Shown here: one piece after another, positions 45,701-53,800 of the stretch
Layout of the letters: the number at the start of each line of letters is the position of its first letter
Position numbering within the stretch: the stretch's first letter is position 1
Assembly (NCBI RefSeq): GCF_030269925.1
Contig: NC_085112.1
Coordinates: forward strand, 12,959,501 to 13,023,500
Direction: 5' to 3'
Source of the DNA: Bombyx mori
Lineage: Eukaryota > Arthropoda > Insecta > Lepidoptera > Bombycidae
Length of the DNA stretch: 64,000 nucleotides
Notes under the pieces: generated by a model
What the model was told of the DNA's origin: nothing
Database searches by the model: none
The model's input: the letters and a program-made list of their open reading frames with translations, nothing else
Program-made: the position numbers and the translations under genes

Positions 45701-47512
45701 TCTTTACAATTTTGGGTTTCTTCGTCGAGATTTGAATCGTAGTTAGGGCAATATTGATATTTCGCCCGTGACCGAGAAAACTATATTCGAAACCGATATT
45801 ATGTATAACGTGTGTGTGCTTACGGTGATATTCGCCGATTATTTCAACCATTCATCGAATTCTGTTACTGTTTTACTGGTGGTAGGACATCTTGTGAGTC
45901 CGCGCGGGTAGGTACCACCGCCTTACCTATTTCGGCCGTGAAGCAGTAATGTGTTTCGGTCTAAAGGGTAGGGCAGCCGTTGTAACTATACTTAGAACTT
46001 ATATCTCAAGGTGGATGGCGCATTTACGTTGTAGATGTCTATGGGCTCCAGTAACCACTTAACACCAGGTGGGCTTTTTTTTATTGCCCTTGTAGGCAGA
46101 CGAGCATACGGCCCACCTGATGCTGAGTGGTTACCATGGACTTCAGCAATGCCAAAAGCAGAGCCAAGCCGCTGTCTACCGAGCTGTGAGCTCGTCCACC
46201 CATATAAGCAATAAAAAAAAAAAAACCACAACAAATATCTTCAATAAAAGATTAAACGGAAGCAAGTTTTTTAAAAACAGATGAATATCGATATTTATAT
46301 TACTAGGTCCATCACTATTTGTCCAACACCACAAGGGTCTCCCAAGAACCGAGAAGTGTTAGTTTCAAACTTATATTTTAATACAAATACAGCGAAACGT
46401 GCCTTATCTTTCTCCAGGAAGATTAAACAGTATCCATTTATAAGGTTTGCGTGTTACAGACGATATTTCGCTCCACTCTCACTGTGTTCTGTTTGTTTAA
46501 GCGACGTTTTAAAATAAACTGTAGTACTTGGAAACGTCTAGAATAAAATACTTCGTCTTTGTCTTTTATTACTAATTAAGACTTGAATATTTGTCTTTAT
46601 AAAGAGATTTTTGTAGTGATTTTTAGAACGACGTTTCTTATGGGACGATGCGGAGGGGTACCGTAACCGGGAAAAAACGTCCGTAACGTAAGATTTTTAT
46701 TATTTATGTTTAGTCTTAGTTTGATTTCTATACAATGTCTAATGTATAGTCTACGTAATGACGTTTATTATTATTATTATTCATTTAAATAGCTGTTTCT
46801 TTGTATATTATTATTATATATTTTTTATAAATCATTGTAAACAAAATAAAGTTGATAACTTTGTAAAGTAGTTTCTTTTTATTTTTATCAATAAAAAAAT
46901 CATAATAAAAAATGTATACCCGAATAATTATTTTCTTTAGTCCTCGAATAGGACTTAAAATTAATATTTTTAATCATTTTATTCACGCTATTGCGTTGCA
47001 GCCTGTTCACCATGCAAAACACCACTCACTTGTGTACTCTACTGGACCGTAATGCGAACGATTTCTGTGCGAGTAGTTTAGCCACTAAATTACTCGGTAC
47101 TCGACTAAAATACTCGCCTAGTCCGAACGAGACTTAAGCGCCTGGATTGCCTGACTTTGTCTTCTCTTGTTTGCCAATGTATGTTTTGGTCATTTTCGGT
47201 GTTTCAGAAATAGATTCATTCTCAATATCTACGGGTTCGTCTTTCCCGGAGTTTATTAGATATTCCGGCTCCTTAGTTAGAAGATCGAAGAGAGAAATCG
47301 ACATAGTTACATCAGTGCGCCGCGTAGGGCACTTGTAAGGCAGTCAACGTGTTAAACTGCTATTTATTGGGTAATAAAACTTACCTTTTAAATGTAGGTA
47401 AAGGCTTCATTGATAACACATAAGGGACTCCGCTGAGACTGGTGTTGTCGCCGAAGAAACCAATTTTCTTTATAACTTTAACAGAAACGGGGTCTTCTTT
47501 GTTGCGATCCAT
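33686..47512 (-). CDS. Pickpocket-type DEG/ENaC sodium channel (incomplete exon set)
   Basis: A two-transmembrane, amiloride-sensitive-type cation channel of the insect pickpocket family, located in the cell membrane and often sensory. Seven exons fit in order: 47385-47512, 43642-43839, 43023-43226, 40825-40960, 39073-39126, 38880-38958 and 33686-33780. The first four join in perfect phase. Seen are the N-terminal gating-type segment (LSGVPYVL), TM1 and FPAVTICEAN, CTQMLTDCWW...CC, TEYGLCYVFN, the extracellular Cys pairs, and TM2 with the pore motif GASLLSVLEIVY. Phases show that at least one exon is missing between 40825 and 39126 and one between 38880 and 33780. The introns carry a hAT transposon and many SINEs. 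It could be a diverged or damaged gene; which pickpocket it is cannot be told. Confidence 0.8.
34063..34182 (+). repeat. Bm1 SINE 3' part
   Basis: Diverged (CTCATGTCTCAAAGGAAGG to CTCGTACACCCACC). Confidence 0.55.
34200..34415. repeat. LINE-related repeat fragment
   Basis: It contains GTCTACAGTCGTCACTCGAG, a phrase also recognisable at 11330-11350 in a longer repeat. Plus-strand open frames here are not genes. Confidence 0.35.
35239..35745 (+). pseudogene. hAT transposase N-terminal part
   Basis: 168 codons from a nominal non-ATG start: a basic segment (SFRKKRKKREE), an acidic linker, then KDIGLWPNKIDDNTRVFLV, typical of ZMYM5-like hAT transposases before the TTF zinc finger. The frame ends at a stop (35743). 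The zinc-finger segment at 35745-35900 survives only in shifted frames. Confidence 0.75.
35903..37384 (+). pseudogene. hAT transposase core, C-terminus truncated
   Basis: 493 codons. Contains LHIRSYYKWKGLEIRLGSG, IIFDSTPDISYKDQTSQIIR (RNase H-like core with a catalytic Asp), GQAYDNAAVMAGKHSGVQ and HWSARAAAV. It ends with an EEEVRREMFSSKLL helix, short of the hAT dimerisation domain. Together with the N-terminal frameshift this suggests an inactive transposase. Confidence 0.78.
37690..37992. other. Channel-gene intron, no element seen
   Basis: Unremarkable sequence. A missing channel exon should lie between 33780 and 38880, but I could not identify it here. Confidence 0.35.
37993..38118. mobile_element. 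Short MITE with TAA duplication
   Basis: Inverted ends GGGTGCCTTTACACCAGCG / CGGTGGACAGGCACCC (about 26 bases, a few mismatches) bound a 120-base element flanked by TAA (37993-37995, 38116-38118). Probably Harbinger-mobilised. Confidence 0.6.
38300..38530 (+). repeat. Old Bm1-related SINE
   Basis: Strongly diverged (ACCCACACGAGTAGATACCG, GTGAAGCAGTCATCC, GTGAGCTCGTC). Confidence 0.45.
38880..38958 (-). CDS. Pickpocket exon (second Cys cluster)
   Basis: SLIVEGSECPMECDNVVYTT, the family's C.P.C....Y block. Acceptor TTTCCCAG, donor GTAAGT, phase 2. Confidence 0.7.
39073..39126 (-). CDS. Pickpocket exon (Cys-rich stalk)
   Basis: Short exon, DFPTCNISGLACLHLNS, donor GTGAGT. It joins 38880-38958 in phase (G plus AT gives Asp). 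Confidence 0.65.
39340..40374. other. Channel-gene intron, no gene
   Basis: At least one channel exon is expected between 39126 and 40825, but no Cys-rich minus-strand exon with splice sites was found. A plus-strand Cys-bearing stretch at 39484-39572 is not supported. Confidence 0.35.
40375..40660 (+). repeat. LINE/SINE tail repeat (family A), long copy
   Basis: From TGTCTCTGCTCCCCGAATTC to an A-run near 40650; plus-strand twin of 10841-11130. Confidence 0.65.
40825..40960 (-). CDS. Pickpocket exon 4
   Basis: FRPTRTEYGLCYVFNSKLTN, the pickpocket TE.G.CY.FN signature. Acceptor TTTTTAG, donor GTGAGT, ends in phase 0. Confidence 0.85.
41040..41289 (-). repeat. Bm1 SINE, head missing
   Basis: Minus-strand copy in channel intron 3, T-run on plus at its left end. 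Confidence 0.8.
41622..41926 (+). repeat. Bm1 SINE cut off by another repeat
   Basis: From TGTTAATACGTACTTAACG to AACCACTTAAC, where it meets the block AAAAAAAGGGTGCGTGTACG instead of its own tail. Confidence 0.75.
41924..42285 (+). repeat. Unclassified interspersed repeat, copy 1
   Basis: AAAAAGGGTGCGTGTACGCG to CTAAAGAAGTATAACTTC. The second copy at 43972-44342 shares the end blocks and a long middle (CTATATTCAGACTCGCCAAG). Open frames across it are accidental. Confidence 0.6.
42485..42655 (-). CDS. Possible pickpocket exon, out of order
   Basis: The frame reads KLVTAFMVNIHGGIKYAC and later KPRVMLELYVTSEIMR before a GTAGGT donor. It resembles the segment that follows exon 4 in the family (a V.IH block, then a ...TS.. 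block). Yet it lies between exons 3 and 4, which splice together perfectly. The nearest AG acceptor does not give a matching phase. It may be a misplaced or duplicated exon, or chance. Confidence 0.35.
43023..43226 (-). CDS. Pickpocket exon 3 (finger/Cys region)
   Basis: Encodes LYWNSKHCSKCVNCKMNLTC and the conserved CTQMLTDCWWADEYFSCCDR. The donor GTGGGT leaves CG, which with the next exon gives CCDRFRPTRTEYG. Confidence 0.85.
43238..43549 (+). mobile_element. Solo LTR-like block in channel intron 2
   Basis: It starts TGTTACGCCGGT and ends GCGTAAGA, a near inverted match. Within are a TATAAAAG box (about 43350), a probable transcribed region and AATAAATAG before a GT-rich end, the layout of an LTR. 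No internal domain or second LTR is nearby, so it would be a solo LTR. The target duplication is not clear. Confidence 0.5.
43642..43839 (-). CDS. Pickpocket exon 2 (TM1)
   Basis: TTTCTGCAG acceptor. Encodes LFWFSMLLVCCFGSTAVL (TM1) and the family signature ETPFPAVTICEAN. GTGAGT donor. Confidence 0.85.
43900..43966 (+). repeat. Bm1 SINE head
   Basis: tRNA-like head only (GATGCATCGGTGTTCGAATC), cut at the start of the next repeat. Confidence 0.6.
43972..44342 (+). repeat. Unclassified interspersed repeat, copy 2
   Basis: AAAAAAGGGTGCGTATACTT to CTAAAGAAGTATAACTTAA. Its interior differs from copy 1 (an AT-rich stretch around 44030-44140). Confidence 0.6.
44395..45372. other. Channel-gene intron, nothing recognised
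   Basis: Several short frames (such as 45182-45391 plus) have no family resemblance or exon signals. Confidence 0.35.
45380..45660 (-). repeat. tRNA-derived SINE (not Bm1) with GC-rich body
   Basis: Minus strand: a tRNA-like head with B box GTGGGTTCGATTCCCACATC (45575-45594) and an A-box-like TAGTTAGCGGCC, followed by a body with the very GC-rich block 45395-45510. The head type is widespread in Lepidoptera. It would not fold as a working tRNA gene over its full length. Confidence 0.55.
45870..46218 (+). repeat. Bm1 SINE interrupted by another SINE
   Basis: The body runs to CCAGGTGGGCT at 46074, then foreign sequence, and the Bm1 end resumes at GCTGTGAGCTCGTCC (46184). Confidence 0.8.
46075..46185 (+). 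repeat. Second-family SINE inserted in Bm1
   Basis: TTTTTTTTATTGCCCTTGTA to GCTGTCTACCG, same family as 27085-27245. GGGCT/GAGCT at the two junctions suggests a short target duplication. Confidence 0.65.
46220..47384. other. Channel-gene intron 1, no gene
   Basis: A minus-strand frame at about 47143-47340 encodes an acidic segment, but it is not needed: exon 1 splices in phase to 43839. Nothing else recognised. Confidence 0.35.
47385..47512 (-). CDS. Pickpocket exon 1 (N-terminus)
   Basis: From ATG at 47512: MDRNKEDPVSVKVIKKIGFF, then GDNTSLSGVPYVLSMKPLPTFK. The N-terminal His-Gly gating motif of the family reads Ser-Gly here. Donor GTAAGT; phase 2. The frame stays open upstream to an AG acceptor at about 47539, so a further 5' exon is possible. 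Confidence 0.75.
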
Positions 47513-47539
47513 ATCTATACCTTCAAGAGTTATTTCTAA

Positions 47540-48005
47540 AAATTACAAAACCAAATTATACAATAGTGAAATATTTGTTTGTCATAAATTTAGTATGCAT
47601 GTAACCTCTATACGATTGATCTTAAAAGAGATTAATATATTATTTATAACATTCATCTTTAGATGACATAAATAGAATTTCGAATATTGAAACATTAGAA
47701 CATTAGAAGGAACAGTAGAAATATAAAAGCATTTTTTGAAATATTAAAATATAAAAAGATATAAAAATAGTGGTGAAGCAATAGCTTTAAATGTTGTTTC
47801 TCTTCATAAGAGTAACTCAATTTGTGCTATAGTTTTACTAAGCTAAACTGTATTTTGATATAAATAAAATAATACATTACATATATGCATATTTCCATTA
47901 TGGAAGATTCACATTAAATCGACTTCATGATGTACGATTTAAAACCAATTTAAATATCAATGAGTATTCTTTTATTAATAGCCAGAATAAACAAATAGTA
48001 TGTAG
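47540..48005. other. Upstream flank of channel gene
   Basis: AT-rich; no clear TATA box or further exon identified. Confidence 0.35.
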
Positions 48006-48010
48006 TTTTT

Positions 48011-48256
48011 TTTTTTTTGCTTATATTGGTGGACTAGCTCACAGCCCACCTGGTGTTAAGTGGTTACTGGAGCCCATAGATATCTACAACGTAAATGCGC
48101 CACCCACTTAGATATATAAGTTCTAAGGTCTCAGTATAGTTACAACGGCTGCCCCACCCTTCAAACCGAAACGCATTACTGCTTGACGGCAGAAATAGGC
48201 AGGGCGTTTGTACCTACCCGTGCGGTCTCACAAGAGGTCCTATACCACCAGTAATT
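48011..48256 (-). repeat. Bm1 SINE, head missing
   Basis: Minus-strand copy between the channel and the dehydrogenase gene. Confidence 0.8.
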
Positions 48257-48259
48257 CAC

Positions 48260-49170
48260 AATAGATAAATTTTGTATCGAGTTTTTTTTAAAACAGGAGT
48301 AAAAAATATAACAACAATGCTTTGATAAAAATACGTTAGTTCCTCTTAACCTTTCTTGAACCTTCTGGCCAAAAGGGCGCGAAACCGTCATGTATTTTTA
48401 ACGGAACTGCACTTTTGTACAATTGTGTAAGTTGCATTTTGATTTTGTATCAATTAACGCGGCAATTGCGTTTGTGAAAAGCGATTACATCGGCTGCATT
48501 TAAATACACTTACTTCCATTTGTAATGGAAAATACATGTCACGGTTCGTTTAATATGAAGAATCACGCAAATTTTCATGTAAACCATATTTTTAAACAAT
48601 CAAAAACAGAGAATGTGACTATTTTCAAGGCTTTTTGCGGTGAAAGCATAAAACAATTATTCTGATTTACGAGAATTTAACTTGAATACGATCTCACGCA
48701 TATTATTATTATGTGAATAGACCCCGATGCAGAAATGGAAATAAAGTACGCACCACGTTTTGACACGCTTTGTGGATTATTTTTTTATTTACCTAAATAT
48801 AAAGAATGTTTGGATTTGAGCATCAAGTTAAGTAGTAATAAAATGTTGAAAAAAACCTTTATTTCCCAATTCCATTAAATAATAAATGTAGATGTTGATG
48901 CCCATTTGCCAGGAGTTATATTTTTCTTTTAAACTAAAGTAGTACATTTTTTGGGATATGAGTGAAGGACTCACTCAGTTTCTTCCATTTTTCCCTAGAA
49001 TTTGCAATATTCTGCCTTTCTCTTTCGCAAGAAGTCTTATTTAACTTGGAGGGGTTATTCCGGTTTAGTAGGCGAGCTCACGAGGCTCAGTCTGAGAGAG
49101 TCGCAAACATCTGCCCTTCTTTAGCGCTGGGGAATCTCTTTACAGATACCCGGTCGAGGGGGGTAACAGG
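48260..49170. other. Intergenic between divergent genes
   Basis: AT-rich; no gene. Any control elements of the two divergent genes would be in this 47513-50690 interval. Confidence 0.35.
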
Positions 49171-49414
49171 TTTTTTTTTGCTTAGATGGGTGGACGAGCT
49201 CACAACCCACCTGGTGTTAAGTGGTTACTGGAGCCCATAGACATCTACAACGTAAAATGCGCCACCCACCTTGAGATATAAGTTCTAAGGTCTCAAGTAT
49301 AGTTACAACGGCTGCCCCACCCTTCAAACCGAAACGCACTACTGCTTCACGGCAGAAATACGCAGGGTGGTGGTACCTACCCGCGCGAACTCACAACATG
49401 TCCTACCACCAGGT
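49171..49414 (-). repeat. Bm1 SINE, head missing
   Basis: Minus-strand copy; T-run at 49172-49179. Confidence 0.8.
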
Positions 49415-49489
49415 CGGGCTATGTCGGATACTGCGCCTCCAGAAACGAAGAGGGAGAGAAGGAAGACCGAAGTCCTCCTCTTCTTGCAT

Positions 49490-49595
49490 ACGTCTGCCCT
49501 AGCAAGAGCAGTACTTCGCTGAATATACCACAGGATCGGAATCGCGCTGACAAGTTCTGGCCAGAAACTAAGTGGGCTCATTCCCAAAAAAAATC
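49490..49595 (-). repeat. LINE/SINE tail repeat (family A) fragment
   Basis: Diverged: AGAGCAGTACTTCGCTGAAT, CAGGATCGGAATCGCG. Confidence 0.45.
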
Positions 49596-49984
49596 GAACT
49601 ATATTTCAACACTGCATAAACAAACAAACAAAGTCAAACATATTCCGTTAAAATTTTATATTATGTAATTTCGTTATTTATCTGTTTCTCGACTTATCTA
49701 TTTGCGAGAAATAAACAATTTCACGAGAAACAGAACGACAAAATTAAACAAAATCGCTATAGTTTGTTTCCAAGTTCAGATTAGATAGTGTCTGATGTAC
49801 CTAATGTGTATTAACGTTGCAAATTATCTCTTGTCGCTTGGGGGCATGATAAAATATCAAGCGCATAAATAATTTTTCATCATAATTTCTTTCACTTGAG
49901 ACTCAAAATTGTGAAATTAACATAATTAACACTAACATAACATAACAATTGAGCGGATGAAGGGGATATGAAGGGATATGACCA

Positions 49985-50145
49985 GATACGCTCTACTCTT
50001 AACACCTCAATCCAGAGTCCAGGATTGACCACGATGCCATTCGCGCAGCCGAGGATAGGCAGGGCTGGCGTGGGAGAAAGTTATTAGGGAGGCCACCATC
50101 CTTATCATTATAGAGGCAACAAGAAGGAGATTCCAAACTAGTCGC
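49985..50145 (+). mobile_element. LINE tail remnant (weak)
   Basis: Short plus-strand reading around CGCAGCCGAGGATAGGCAGG resembles the ...AAEDR..WR... end of LINE proteins; heavily decayed. Confidence 0.3.
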
Positions 50146-50689
50146 TATATAGCATTGCAGATGTTATAGATTACGTAATTTTAATGACATTCAACAATTT
50201 TGTTTTAACACAGGACAAGATCTTTTTTACAAATTGTCTTTTTCGACTCGACGTGATTTAGGTCAGCAAGTTCAATTTTTATTAAAACGTTCGTTACAAG
50301 GCTGAACGATAAACGAAATACTATTACGATAAATATTACAACTCAATTCGGTATTAAATTATGTTCAATTAGCAGCTAAATTATTTAATAATAATATTAT
50401 TATCTTTGTCGACAATAACTCGATAACACTACTGACAATCGATAAAACACAACACGAGTGTCTAATTCTCCGTCCTTGTCGCACGCAGTGACTCCAGAGT
50501 CGTCGCCGCGCCCGGTCACTCTCGCGCATTCTCAAATTTAGAAGACCTTGACTAATGTCAAACTTTATTATTGTTGCATTTGAACGCGTTTCCGAAATGT
50601 TTATTTTAAATGTTTTTGAATGATACATATGTACTGTTTTGGTGTAGTTCGTAGAAATTGTTGTAATAATATCAAGTGAAAGAGACAGT

Positions 50690-50816
50690 ATGCTGTGTTT
50701 TAGTAAAGTGCGAGTGAGTAGACTAAGGTGTAAGGTGGATCGTTTGTACGATCGTGTTCTGTACCATTCGGGCGCGGGAGTCTTCGGGCATCGACCGACG
50801 ATTGCAGATGAATACG
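50690..50816 (+). CDS. DHTKD1: DHTKD1 exon 1 (mitochondrial N-terminus)
   Basis: [20 protein letters not shown], basic and poor in acids, then [12 protein letters not shown], matching the family's Y...GVYG.RP. The donor is an unusual G|GTTCGC, chosen because it is the only nearby GT that gives the phase needed by exon 2. Confidence 0.7.
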
Positions 50817-53800
50817 GTTCGCCCAAATTCTATGTATCGTACTTATAAAGAGAATTTTTGGGTTATTCTTTTTTATGATTGAAAGATTACTGGTGGCCCG
50901 GCGGCCTTTCCAGTTTCACCAGGACATGTAGGTGAGCAAAGGCTCAGCCAGGAGGGCTGAGATTTGCTAACAACTGCCCGAGCGCCTCCGAAGGAAACCT
51001 AACAACTCAAGAGCAATTGCTTCGCGAATGAATCTACTACCGGATCGGAATCGCGACCCACTGAGAAGATCCGGCGAGAAACTCAGCGGACTGATGCATG
51101 GGTTAGGTTGCGGGTTATCCTGGCTGAGCCTTTGCTCGCTCACCTGTCCTGGTGAAACTGGAAAGGTCTCAGGGCCACCAGTAGGTAAACTCTCAATCAA
51201 AAAACAAACAAAAAATTTGACCAATTCTTCTTCTTCTTGTATACGTAGCGAATCGATTTATTTTTCATAATAAAAACTTAAAAGACTCCAAAGTAAAATA
51301 ATTAATTAGAATATTAGCTAACGTTGTACAATAAGTAATCGTTTCTCTTGGAAGTTATTTCTTAGGTGTCGTTAGCCAGCAGAAACGGCAATGGTACCAC
51401 AGCAAGACTTGAATCTATGGCCTCTTCCACTATTAAAAGACACGACACCGCTGTGCCTTTAGAATGTAACGATATAATTAAGTAGTAAAACGCAATGAGA
51501 TTTAATTGTGGATAATATTGCTAGCACACGAAGAAAAGCTAACTAAATTAAATTGATACCATACAATATTGATACTTTGGTAACCCCGTTTGCCAAACAA
51601 CTTATCGCCACTCCGAATCGATCCGGTGGAAGATTCAGCGAAGCACTTCTCTTGCTAAGACTCGTGTTAGAAGTTAAAAAATGGAGAGGTTAAAAAACTC
51701 ACACTAAGCAGTAAGCACACAGTCTAGATCATCACACATACAAAAGGTCTACAAGTCTGTCTGTTTACTGAGCCTGAAAGATACCAAAAAATGTTTTAAT
51801 TGTAGGATCGTTTTCAGATAAAAACATCCACCCACTTACGAAACTGTAAGATCGTTTGGTCGTCTGAAACCTTGGCTTTAATTATTTCTAATGCGACTTG
51901 ATATGAACGTTTTATTAGTCAATAACCATTCATTGGCATTAGAATCCACTATGTTTAGGAAATTGCCAGTGTAAATAGCGTAAGCAACACAGAAAAGATG
52001 ACATCGATTGAAACGAATTTTAAACTATGTTGCGATAGACGTTATGTACTGACGACTCGCATTTAATAATAATTGGGAAAAAAACAAGCCTGTTCATCAC
52101 AAAATATTTCCTAATTGAACCCACGACCCTTGCGCAAGCACAGCGGCGCTAACCACTGCACCACCCAGTCCGTCTATGTATAGTATATGTTTAAAGTTTG
52201 TTTCAGTCAATGCCGCTGTGGACTCAAGTAATCAATTTTCAGGCTTCATAAATACTAAATAAATTACACTTCATTATACATTGACTATATTATTTCAAAT
52301 CGGGAAGCTCGTATTTCTGGGGGCGGTACCTGTTTTTGTATGCACATTTGGACGGGTCATATCCAAAAAACTCATTTACTGAGATTGGAACAAAATGCTT
52401 ACGAATCAATATAAAGACAAGTGTCTTAACGTAATGTCAGCATAGGTACATTCAATTGATAAGCGATTGATAAACCTCACGATCATAAGGAAGAATTAGC
52501 ATTAAAGTCAATTATTGTAACAATTTAAAACACTAAGTGAAAGAAACATAATAATTTTCACAGAGATTCCAGAGGACATAATATCAAAGAGATATAAGAA
52601 CTGCCGAGCGCAACAGCTGGTCAACGCCTACCGTACGTACGGACATCTAAAGGCTACTATAGATAACGTAGACTACAGAAATGAAAGCAGGTATTGTATT
52701 TTTCAAAACAAAGTTTTTAGCTTAAGACTTTTAAACCTCCGAGCATAATTAATTCTTGTCAAGTCAAATTTACCAAAATATGAAAACGCCAAACACAAAA
52801 AATAAACCCATTGCAATTTTAATTGAAATTTAATTACAGGTAACCCTCCGATAACACGCTATTTTACAACATGGTTCCACTCTAACACGCAAAAGTAAAA
52901 TTCCCCAAAACCATCTTAAGTATAACACGGTACTTCTACAACACGATAGAAAGATTTTTGTTTAAAATTATTTAGAAAATTACATTATGCACTAGGACTA
53001 TTAGGTACACCCCCTCACATGTTGGTCTGGGCACCGGCGAAGGGGGCCTAAGAAGACGACGTACAAGCTGCTCTGCACGCGTTTTACGCAAGAGCATCCG
53101 GGTGATGGAAGGCTGGCTATCCTCGACCCACGCTAGTTCTGACCCAGTGAGGTATTCCATAGGATAAACTACTATAACTGGCGCCATCTAGGCGGACTTC
53201 GGATAACCTGCCAACCGAGAGGACTGGTGGTCGTGGCGCCGACGACTGCCGATCCGGCGTCCCAAGGGGGAGGGTGATGGGAGAGATGTGCTCCGCACTA
53301 AACACTTTACTTTCCCCCTTTTGCCTTTTCATGAGTTCTGACTCATGCGACGTTCGGACATGGGTTGTTGAGCGACAGGAGGTTTTAGTCAGTTCGACTC
53401 CGAAATGCCCCGCCCTCTATCACCATTGGAGGGCGGAAGTCCGGCGATATCCTACTGACCCCAAAAAAAAAATGCATTAGGAACCGAATAAGTGAAATTT
53501 TACTGCTTATTTTTATGTAATTTTATATTTATTTGATTCTAGTTTCATATAACACGGTTTCGCAGAACACGGGACCTTGTAGGAACGTATCTACCTTATT
53601 TTAAGAGGGCTACCTGTAACTAACATCTTTGCGATATTTGTATATTTATTATTAGCTATTATTCGCTAAAATATTTGGATATTATCATTTGAAGACGTCA
53701 TCATGAGAAGTTGATAGCTTAACTTGCTGCCAAAGCCAAATATAAAAGGCTCGTGTAAATATCAATCTTATATCGAGCATCCCAGCCAATATTAGAACAT

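Noticed and set aside
47143..47340. Acidic minus-strand frame as a channel C-terminal exon
   Set aside because: Channel exon 1 (47385-47512) splices in perfect phase to TM1 at 43839, so this frame is not needed. Its position next to exon 1 is wrong for a C-terminus, and TM2 lies at 33686-33780.
50365..50826. 153-codon minus-strand open frame
   Set aside because: It overlaps DHTKD1 exon 1 on the other strand, which has family signatures and a phase-compatible splice; the minus frame resembles nothing.
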